Assembly (NCBI GenBank): GCA_035578175.1
Contig: JAQMRL010000007.1
Span: 47,306,727 to 47,370,726 of the forward strand
Origin: Catonia carolina
Lineage: Eukaryota > Arthropoda > Insecta > Hemiptera > Achilidae
Direction: 5' to 3'
Length of the DNA stretch: 64,000 nucleotides
Part shown: positions 59,401 through 64,000 of the stretch, one piece after another
How positions within the stretch are numbered: the stretch's first letter is position 1
How the letters are laid out: every line of letters starts with the position of its first letter
Made by a program: the position numbers and the translations under genes
Notes under the pieces: model-generated
Database searches by the model: none
The model's input: the letters and a program-made list of their open reading frames with translations, nothing else
Told to the model about the DNA's origin: nothing

Positions 59401-61619
59401 AGACTTATGAGAAGCAGATTTTGTCACCTTAAGAATGTTTGAAAACACTATGTGCTTGTAAAGACTGAGGAAATACAAGAACTTTTTGCCAATTTGGTCA
59501 CCTGATTCTTAATTCAATTACCTATTAGCTCTATTTAATGGACTCTGAAAAAATAGTTTTTTTACTGTCACTTAAATAACTTTGTGCATTGTATTCCTTT
59601 TCTTTCATGACATAAAAGAATATTAGAACAATGCAATCAATTTTTTTTATTTAAGTACCAGTGTGTACCTTTTATTTAAGTACCTGTGTTTCCAACTACT
59701 TTTTTTTGAACAAGTTATGTTTAAATCATCTAATGTCACCAGTGTTACATTATCTGTAATTAGTTAGGTTAATTTCTATATGCCTACCTACTTAATTAAC
59801 CCGTATTCCACAGATGTTCAAATATGGTTTTTCGTTCAAATTGAATAAATTTTTTTTTGCCACTTGTAAATATTGAAGATGACTCCCTGGAATTTACAAC
59901 TGTGACTGGACAAACTTTTAACATAGCGCCCAAACTACGTGAAGAAATTTCACAAAGGTTCAATGAACTGAGAGCCAACTAATTAAAGGTGAGAAGAAAA
60001 TTTGGTCAGCTGATTCCTAATTCAATTACCTATTAGATCTATTTAATGGATTCTGAAAAAATAGTTTTTTTTATTGTCACTTTAAGAACTTTGTGTATCG
60101 TATTCCTTTTCTTTCATGACATAAACGAATATTAGGACAATGCAATAAATTTTTTTTATTTAAGTACCTGTGTTACCCAACTATTTTTTTTTGAACAAGC
60201 TATGTTTAAATTATGTAATGTCACCAGTGTTATATCATCTGCAATTAGTTATGTTAATTTCTATATGCCTACCTACTTAATTAACCCGAATACCGCAGAT
60301 GTACAAATACGGTTTTTTGTCCAAATTGAACAATTTTTTTTACCACTTCCAGCTAAATCTCAAAGTTGCAATTTATACTGAAGTTTTATATCATTAAGTA
60401 CTTCAACTTGTGAAATTTTAAGATTTTTACTTGGTCCCCCAACAAAGATATAGCAGATACAAAATTGGGAAAAACTCAAAATTTCATTTTTTGAAACGCA
60501 ATAACTTTTAAGGGGTAAGCATCTCACCATTGATACTTTACAAAAAGTAACAATGCAATATACTTTAACAGCACAAAAAATATTAAAGCTTAAAAGTTTT
60601 CCTTCTTTGAAAAAATACCCTTCAAAAATTGAATTTTCTTCATTTGCGACCAATACTTTTGAGCTGTTAAAAATATATTAAGAAATACAAGTACTCAGGT
60701 AACTATATGTTCAATTTGTAGCCCAGAGTGTTCTTAATGCAATGCAATTTATTTGAAACGTCTAGGGCAACTCATTGTTGAATAGTGTGACATATCGTAG
60801 ATGCCTGCAAACGCTAAAAATAATGCGCGGCCTTCAATCAAAATGGCCGCCATTTCTAAATGGTAAACAATAAAATATTTTCTGAGTTATTTTTGAGCTC
60901 ACAAAACATGACAGAAACCACCCACCAAATATAAAATTTTTTGGAGATGGTCAAGCAACCAGTGTTGGACCACTTGATATGAATTGACCCAAATAGAGCT
61001 TTCCACTGTTTTAAAAATATTAATTTTTCATGTTTTGCCAATTATTGTGACAAATACAACCTGCTATAAATTTTTTATAATTTATCATGAGATTAGAATC
61101 TGTGTACCAAGAAATAGTATATACTGTATATCTTAAATCTTTTTGTTTATAATTTCAGTAAGGAAAATGTTGTGTAGTGTTTCATCGCTACTGTCTGCAA
61201 GTGAATACAAAGAAAGTGAAGATGATCTTCTGGCTTCTCATTCAAAAAGGAAGAAACAACCTAAGCGTAGGTTAATATTCTCATCATCAGATGAGGATTA
61301 AGAGGAAGAAAATAAAAAAGAAACAAAAGTTTCTGCCACCTCGGAAGTTATTTTTGGTTCAGACGTTAGTTCTGGTTCAGATGTTAGTTCCTTCAAAGGT
61401 TTTTCGAATTCAGAGATTTTTTCTAATTTTAAAGTTTCTTTAGGTACAGAAGAGAAAATATTTCCTACTGAAACTGCAGTGTTGGATTCAGATGAGATGT
61501 TAGAAGAACATTCAGTCTTATCAGATATATTGGCAGTTAGTCCTCCTGGTCCATCACCTCATATTAACTATTGTACTTATAGTACATCGCCTTCTCCTAG
61601 TACGTCTAACACTGAATAG
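39490..61619 (+). CDS. FHA-like domain protein, six exons
   Basis: Exons 39490-39513, 40211-40309, 42562-42657, 44246-44329, 48753-48867 and 61159 onward join in frame (phases 0,0,0,0,1). The 186 residues end at TAA 61299-61301; 105 more codons then stay open to TAG 61617-61619. Residues ~20-101 look like an FHA domain: NNVIGSEDTCDVVLKSR, then DKRHAFIQILDP, QYYCIQNNTILTFGNKRATF. FHA domains bind phosphothreonine in nuclear signalling and DNA repair (MDC1/MU2, NBS1, Ki-67). The usual GR is GS here and the Ser before (K/R)RHA is Asp, so phosphopeptide binding is doubtful. The tail is basic then Ser/Asp/Glu-rich (SKRKKQPKRRLIFSSSDED), suggesting a nuclear protein. MDC1/MU2-like is a guess; no BRCT domain lies within the window. 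Confidence 0.75.
39648..39712 (-). mobile_element. Degenerate SINE A tail
   Basis: Reverse complement shows CATCTGCATTAGCATTGATG and GACGTAAACC, an eroded SINE A 3' end in intron 1 of gene 2. Confidence 0.5.
40211..40309 (+). CDS. Gene 2 exon 2
   Basis: Acceptor TTGTGTTTCAG, donor GTAAGT. Encodes IAWLKFPNMIYNLFYGNNVI and GSEDTCDVVLKSR, the first strands of the FHA-like fold. Its last 8 bases and the donor are shared with a repeat at 35452. Confidence 0.8.
40365..40642 (+). mobile_element. SINE C, 3'-truncated
   Basis: Starts TGCCCATAACAGGCAGGTGG and stops after GAGGGCCTGG, missing the last ~110 bp and AAC tail. Located at the start of intron 2 of gene 2. Confidence 0.75.
40643..42561 (+). 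other. Intron 2 remainder, nothing firm
   Basis: AT/T-rich. The 120-residue open frame at 41397-41759 is hydrophobic, T-rich in base use and has no domain. Confidence 0.4.
42562..42657 (+). CDS. Gene 2 exon 3
   Basis: Acceptor TTTGTTTGCAG, donor GTAAAG. Encodes LVDKRHAFIQILDPMYSAVQ and a lysine-rich end; carries the FHA RHA signature. Confidence 0.85.
42658..44245 (+). other. Intron 3, nothing recognised
   Basis: AT-rich intron sequence with no repeat of the window's known families. Confidence 0.4.
44246..44329 (+). CDS. Gene 2 exon 4
   Basis: Acceptor AAATTTTCAG, donor GTATGA. Encodes DFLEPHQYYCIQNNTILTFG then NKRATFVM, resembling the last FHA strands. Confidence 0.85.
44908..45089 (+). 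mobile_element. SINE A, head type 2, with 5' inverted duplication
   Basis: TSD ATGAAATTTT at 44898-44907 and 45090-45099. The proper head GTTGGCGTAGTGGTTA and B-box GGGTTTGATTCCTGG are preceded by an inverted copy of the first 22 bp, making a near-perfect hairpin (44904-44925 with 44930-44951). The tail is CCGTCTGCATTAGCAGAAAT, ACAGTCAGACGTAAAAC and poly(A). Confidence 0.88.
45100..47334 (+). other. Intron 4 segment, no gene
   Basis: Holds the 45398 palindrome, an (AC)n run at 46443-46470 and two related segments around AACCCTTAAA (47088 and 47230-47250). Otherwise unassigned. Confidence 0.4.
45398..45426. repeat. Perfect 29-bp palindrome
   Basis: Arms AATTTTGGTTACCT and AGGTAACCAAAATT separated by one A. 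GGTTACCTAAG recurs at 45454. Confidence 0.85.
47339..47896. mobile_element. piggyBac-like element carrying a SINE B
   Basis: TTAA at 47335-47338 and 47897-47900. Ends CCCTTTCAGTGCCGAA and TTGGTACTGAAAAAG are inverted. Near the right end, GGACGTCCGGTAAACCGGA is a dyad. No transposase. Confidence 0.65.
47567..47728 (-). mobile_element. SINE family B, complete-looking
   Basis: On the minus strand, CTTTGTGGCATAGTGACTAG (A-box region) and GGGGTTCAATTCCCGG (B-box), then AGGGTCTGGAAATTTTAAC and GTAGTTGCTAATGACCAAG toward the tail TTTAAA. Confidence 0.8.
48070..48268 (+). CDS. Unidentified coding-like fragment
   Basis: In intron 4 of gene 2, a frame reads GRGCAVYYKQKRSLSAVKSE, VFWQALINDTPGPETESAEA and EACNTSCTSISE before a stop. 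Its composition is more protein-like than the surrounding sequence, but no family is recognised and phase does not fit gene 2. Confidence 0.2.
48753..48867 (+). CDS. Gene 2 exon 5
   Basis: Acceptor GTTTTCCAG, donor GTAATG. Encodes NPNYKGDFFPRPLITLLRDD followed by a Ser/Thr-rich linker; leaves phase 1. Confidence 0.85.
49000..51830 (-). pseudogene. Decayed LINE with endonuclease and RT
   Basis: Minus-strand fragments in order: LKEQSILIIGLQEMCFTD (51790, endonuclease start), ADSNLQVGKEKEF and TKTNRNGKRLMKLCETFNLK (51390-51300), REFGEFQIDHVTI (51245), VVVFVNFKKAYDLVHPDMLP (50118, reverse transcriptase) and NYLAFTENLA at 49810 where YADD is expected. This is the apurinic-type endonuclease plus reverse transcriptase order of non-LTR retrotransposons. 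The catalytic DD is lost and frames are broken. It lies antisense inside intron 5 of gene 2. Confidence 0.75.
51990..52328 (+). other. Intron 5 segment, nothing recognised
   Basis: A short minus-strand open frame (52175 to 51993, GLGFVILNKRGEPIAY) has no recognised family. Confidence 0.3.
52329..52497 (+). mobile_element. SINE family B, plus strand
   Basis: GTACACTGTGGCATGGTGGT (A-box region), GGGGTTGATTCCTGCC (B-box), and the family linker and tail to TTTAATTTAAAA. It ends directly at the Tigger element. Confidence 0.8.
52500..53637 (-). mobile_element. pogo/Tigger element, internally deleted
   Basis: TA at 52498-52499 and 53638-53639. Ends CAGTGGAACCTCTCTAATTC and its counterpart GAATTAAAGAGGTTTCACTG are inverted repeats. 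The segment GTGACGAAAT/GTGACGAATTA recurs near both ends. Contains the C-terminal third of a transposase. Confidence 0.88.
52967..53525 (-). pseudogene. Tigger transposase C-terminal part, one frameshift
   Basis: Two overlapping minus-strand frames. The first (53525-53163) reads MKRRFKNFGKSIQSKDAIYN, ISQAWHNILKTTLKSCWNNL and ITDEELVKWIEQDANELGYE. The second (53233-52967) reads IEGMLTKCIEWYERQKEAEL, IVIRQIRQLAVEKEKNSLVE and KKITHFFKK. These are the jerky/Tigger C-terminal region (KDAIYNIAxAW, TLxxSWxxLW, ITDFF). A frame change near 53175 separates them. The N-terminal DNA-binding and DDE parts are missing, so it cannot transpose itself, but 120 codons remain open. Confidence 0.8.
53890..54030 (-). 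mobile_element. SINE A, head type 2, diverged
   Basis: Minus strand shows CACAGTTTGATTCCCAGTCA (B-box region), CAGGTATTTTCTCATCAC and the tail CCATCTGCATTAACC. Confidence 0.65.
54330..55258 (-). mobile_element. TE-X copy, near full length
   Basis: Right end GGCAAGAGAAAGT at 55246-55258, left part AACTTTCTCTTGCC near 54356. The microsatellite position is un-expanded (CACAGACACACAGACC). Confidence 0.88.
55259..56157 (+). other. Intron 5 segment, nothing recognised
   Basis: AT-rich; no known repeat or domain. Confidence 0.4.
56263..56426. repeat. (TG)n microsatellite in TE-X
   Basis: About 164 bp of TG with scattered CG, CA and TA interruptions in the first half and a pure TG core later. Opposite-strand CA yields His/Thr-only open frames. 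Confidence 0.95.
56925..57382 (+). mobile_element. SINE C complete with TSD, itself interrupted
   Basis: TSD AATCAAAGTT at 56915-56924 and 57383-57392. Begins TTGCCCATACAAGCATGTGG and ends GACCTGAACAAC. Interrupted by a tail-only SINE A. Confidence 0.88.
57033..57091 (-). mobile_element. Tail-only SINE A insertion 3
   Basis: TSD CCAATATGACTGA at 57020-57032 and 57092-57104. On the minus strand it starts exactly CCGTCTGCATTAGCAGTAAC and ends in poly(A). Confidence 0.92.
59046..59285 (-). pseudogene. Coding relic in foldback centre
   Basis: Minus strand reads MSSDRELNEIGKIVPLTLQN, LVYDGQWWIAEVANTDQQNQ and DVHVTFYHPAGPNASLNKKK, followed after frame changes by EFTTVTGQTFNIAPKLREK. The YDGxWWI...DVxVxFxHPxGP pattern recurs in uncharacterised, often transposon-linked invertebrate proteins; that link is from memory and weak. 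A TAG and a frameshift break it. Confidence 0.4.
59868..59984 (+). pseudogene. Mirror coding relic in right arm
   Basis: Plus strand 59877-59984 reads EDDSLEFTTVTGQTFNIAPK, LREEISQRFNELRAN and stop, the cleaner mirror of the left-arm segment 59046-58936. No start codon. Confidence 0.4.
61159..61619 (+). CDS. Gene 2 exon 6 with internal stop codon
   Basis: Acceptor ATAATTTCAG. In phase it reads RKMLCSVSSLLSASEYKESE, SKRKKQPKRRLIFSSSDED, TAA (61299-61301), then EEENKKETKVSATSEVIFGS onward for 105 sense codons to TAG. The acidic run continues on both sides of the TAA, implying a recent single-base stop, a sequence error, or a recoded stop. AATAAA at 61666 is a possible poly(A) signal. Confidence 0.75.
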
Positions 61620-61970
61620 ATATTCATCATTATTTTATTATTACACATTATCAAAAAATTATCATAATAAAAAATTATCATTATTAAAATTATCATAAAA
61701 ATACAAATTAATTAAAAATAAATACATTAAAAAATAAACAAATTTTTTCTAATAAAGCCAGTTTTTTTAAAAAATTAATACATACTTCCAAAATTTGTCA
61801 TATTATTACATAAAAAAATTTAAATTATCTATTATTTATTTATTAATTATATTATTATTTTATTTATTTATTATTATTTTATTTATTTTAAAATTTAAAT
61901 TTATCTATATTAGTTACATGGTTATGTAAAATGAAATGTTCAGTTATGTTTGAAATGTCTATTTTCACTT
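61620..61970 (+). repeat. AT-rich 3' flank of gene 2
   Basis: Runs of TTATTATTT/AATAATAA and a first unit related to the tandem array further on (AAATTATCATAAAAATACAA). Confidence 0.5.
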
Positions 61971-62080
61971 TTCTCTTGCCCTATAGGCTATATAGGGATA
62001 GAAAGTATCATTTTCATGTTTCTTTTTTTAAACTAAGTTTCAAACGGAAATACATGTTTTCAGGCCCCCAAAACTCCCCC
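61971..62080 (+). mobile_element. TE-X 5'-end fragment
   Basis: ACTTTTCTCTTGCCCTATAG, GAAAGTATCATTTTCATG, and ACATGTTTTCAGGCCCCC; truncated before the TG position. Confidence 0.7.
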
Positions 62081-62164
62081 ACGAGTTTCAGGTAACAAAA
62101 CCTGAAACCTGAGTTAGAGAGTATAGTTAAGGCTTGAATCTTTTGATGAAAACTATAGAACATT

Positions 62165-62740
62165 GCTTTTCATGAATTATTATTATTACTGTATTATATA
62201 TTTTCATTATTAAAATTATCATAAAAACACAAATTAAAATAATTAATAAAATTTATGTACTGATGATAAGAAAAATTAAAAATCAATACATTATAAAATA
62301 AACAGAATTTGTTTTGCTTTTTATGAATTATTATTATTAAAATTATCATAAAAACACAAATTAGAATAATAAATAAATTTAATGTACTGTTAACAAGAAA
62401 AATTAAAAGTAAATAATATTTTTAAAAAAACATAAATTTTTTCTTACTTTTTATGAATTATTTATAATTATATACTGTACATCATCATCATCATCATTAT
62501 TATATATTTTTATTTTTAAATAATTATAATAAACATACAAATTAAAAGAATAATTAAAATATAATGCATCATAATTATATCTAGTATATATGTATATATA
62601 ATGTATATAATATATAATGTAAAATATAATGTCATCATCTTCATCATTATTATACAATTTTATTTTTAAATAATCATAAACATACAAATTAAAATAATAA
62701 TTAAAAATCTTGTAAATCATAAAAGCTGTGTACATTTTCT
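62165..62740. repeat. AT-rich tandem array, ~120-150 bp units
   Basis: Units share TTTTTATGAATTATTATTAT, AAAATTATCATAAAAACACA and AATTAAAAATAAAT-type blocks at about 62165, 62310, 62445, 62500 and 62640, with TCATCATCAT runs at 62484 and 62633. The minus-strand frame full of Asp/Tyr/Asn is a by-product. Confidence 0.6.
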
Positions 62741-62879
62741 TTTATTGTTACTTGTTGTATTCCCACAATGCAAAGTGTGTAAAAAGCCACTTCCCTCTGC
62801 ACCCTGCCAATCTCTTCATCTTACACCATACCATTCCTCCTCTCAATCATTGCTATCATTTTTCACCGAAGCCATTGTA
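62741..62879 (+). other. Intergenic spacer
   Basis: C-rich patch (CCACTTCCCTCTGCACCCTG at 62788) unlike its neighbours; no feature assigned. Confidence 0.3.
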
Positions 62880-63813
62880 ACTTTCTCTTGCCTATATGAA
62901 TATATAGGAAGGAAAGTAGGCATTGTTTTCTTGTAGATTTTTCGAAATCGAGTTTTCACGGGATATACACGTTTTCAGACCCTCTGAACCCCTAAAAAAC
63001 CATGTTTTTAGCGATTGATGTGTGTGTGTGTGTGTGTGTGTGTCTTTGTGAATAGAATATCTCAAGAACGGAACAACGTACAAAGTTAAAACTTGAAACT
63101 TAAGTTAGGTGCCACTAGAGGACCCGACAAGAACATTTTCATCAAAATCGGTCAACCAGAAGTAGCAGTTTATTCGTGTCAATTTTTATGTTTTTGGGAT
63201 TCTCTCAAAAACCCCTACGATTTTTTTAAAAAATCGCCTCATTTACTAAATTTTTTATGCTCTACAAGACAGGGTTAGGCGCCATGTCTGCTGATATTCT
63301 TGGGAAGGCTGTTCTCTCGAAGAAAAAAAACGGTTTTTTAAAGATTGCAGCCTTATTATGCATTTTAGGACAAAAGAGTATATAATTAAAATTGTAGACA
63401 ATTTAAAAACCTATAACTTTTATTCCAAACATTTCTTTGCACAACGCTTAGTTTAGCGGTAATTTGTGATTTTCTGGTTCTTCCATGAAAATCTGTAAAA
63501 AATGGATTTTTGAAAAATTCGGCCTTAGTATGCATTTTACGACAAAAGTGTATATATAATAAAATTGATATCTAATTAAAAGATCGACAGCTATTTTAAG
63601 CATTTTTCTCTACAGAGCCTAGTTTAGCGACAGTGATTTTTCGTATTATTAAGCCAAACTGAGGTTGATTTTCATTTTGCATCATTCACTCATGATTAAA
63701 ATGAGGTTAGTTTTTATAGTTTATTTTTTATGTTTTATTACTAATGTTAGGTTATATTGTTAATTATTTACATTGGTAAGAGAAAGTTGTGAGAATGTTC
63801 ACACCAGATTTTT
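62880..63813 (+). mobile_element. TE-X copy, near full length
   Basis: Starts ACTTTCTCTTGCC, ends GGTAAGAGAAAGT (63775-63787) plus AATGTTCACACCAGATTTTT. TG tract at 63017-63042. Confidence 0.9.
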
Positions 63814-63853
63814 CCCTGTGTGAGTGTTTTTTCTGCTGTAGTTGAAATGAAAT

Positions 63854-64000
63854 CTAAATATAGAGCTAAACTTAAAATTGAAAAAGAAATTCGTGTTTGT
63901 GTATCTAAAATAAAACCAAGATACCATGAACTAATCAAATACAAAGAGGCACATTTCTTTCGTTACAGAAAATTTAACGTATACCTATGTTCAGTTTTTA
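63854..64000 (+). pseudogene. hAT/ZBED-like C-terminal segment, runs off window
   Basis: The frame from ATG 63847 reads MKSKYRAKLKIEKEIRVCVS, then KIKPRYHELIKYKEAHFF and onward, open to the window edge. It matches the KSKxRxRLxVExDLRxxLSxxxPRIxxLxxxKQAxxSH C-terminal signature of hAT-derived FAM200/ZBED-type proteins. Only about 50 residues are visible, so intactness cannot be judged. Confidence 0.5.

Larger units (their letters stand above)
57921..60990. mobile_element. 3.07-kb foldback element of unknown superfamily
   Basis: Ends GGGTCAATCCATACCAAGTG and, inverted, GGGTCAATTCATATCAAGTG, flanked by AAAT at 57917-57920 and 60991-60994 (possible 4-bp TSD). Arms of about 1.13 kb (57921-59055 and 59868-60990) are inverted copies. 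59500-59865 is an extra direct copy of 60008-60346. Both arms carry the same 97-codon frame (58267-58560 and 60360-60653) and a short coding-like segment EFTTVTGQTFNIAPKLREE. It sits in intron 5 of gene 2, about 170 bp before exon 6. Confidence 0.8.

Noticed and set aside
1..64000. CRISPR array, prokaryotic operon, phage or integrated viral genome
   Set aside because: No regularly spaced repeats, no ribosome-binding sites or dense operons, and all reverse transcriptases belong to LINE or Penelope types; no gag/env-like frames seen.

Overview
The window looks like nuclear DNA of an arthropod, probably an insect and perhaps hemipteroid; the species cannot be fixed from sequence alone. It is AT-rich, has spliceosomal introns with GT..AG borders, and is dominated by eukaryotic transposons (SINEs, LINEs, a Penelope-like element, mariner/Tc1, pogo/Tigger, piggyBac, Helitron-like). 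No rRNA, functional tRNA, CRISPR or prokaryotic gene structure was seen.

Only two host genes were reconstructed, both on the + strand. Gene 1 (223-19209) has five small coding exons joining in frame to a 140-residue protein recognisable as pallidin (BLOC1S6), a coiled-coil subunit of BLOC-1. Gene 2 (39490-61619) has six exons encoding a protein with an FHA-like N-terminal half. Its last exon has an in-frame TAA followed by 105 further open codons.

Layout: 1-19.2 kb is gene 1, its introns filled with SINEs, mariner and Tc1-like fragments, a 1,015-bp foldback element and a high-copy unclassified element called TE-X here. 19.2-39.5 kb is intergenic: a near-perfect 4.4-kb head-to-head palindrome of two Penelope-like elements inside a TTAA-flanked piggyBac-like element, then Tc1-like, piggyBac, Helitron-like and DDE transposase remnants, and a decayed LINE. 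39.5-61.6 kb is gene 2, whose introns hold an antisense LINE, a Tigger element with an open C-terminal transposase reading frame, nested TE-X/SINE insertions and a 3.07-kb foldback element. 61.6-64 kb has AT-rich tandem repeats, a TE-X copy and the start of a hAT-like C-terminal coding segment.

Three patterns stand out. (1) Many elements sit as head-to-head inverted duplicates. (2) A SINE family has at least two tRNA-like heads on one common tail, and three tail-only insertions with different target-site duplications start at exactly the same nucleotide. (3) TE-X has 13-bp inverted ends and a CA/TG tract at one fixed internal position, so it appears to spread microsatellites.
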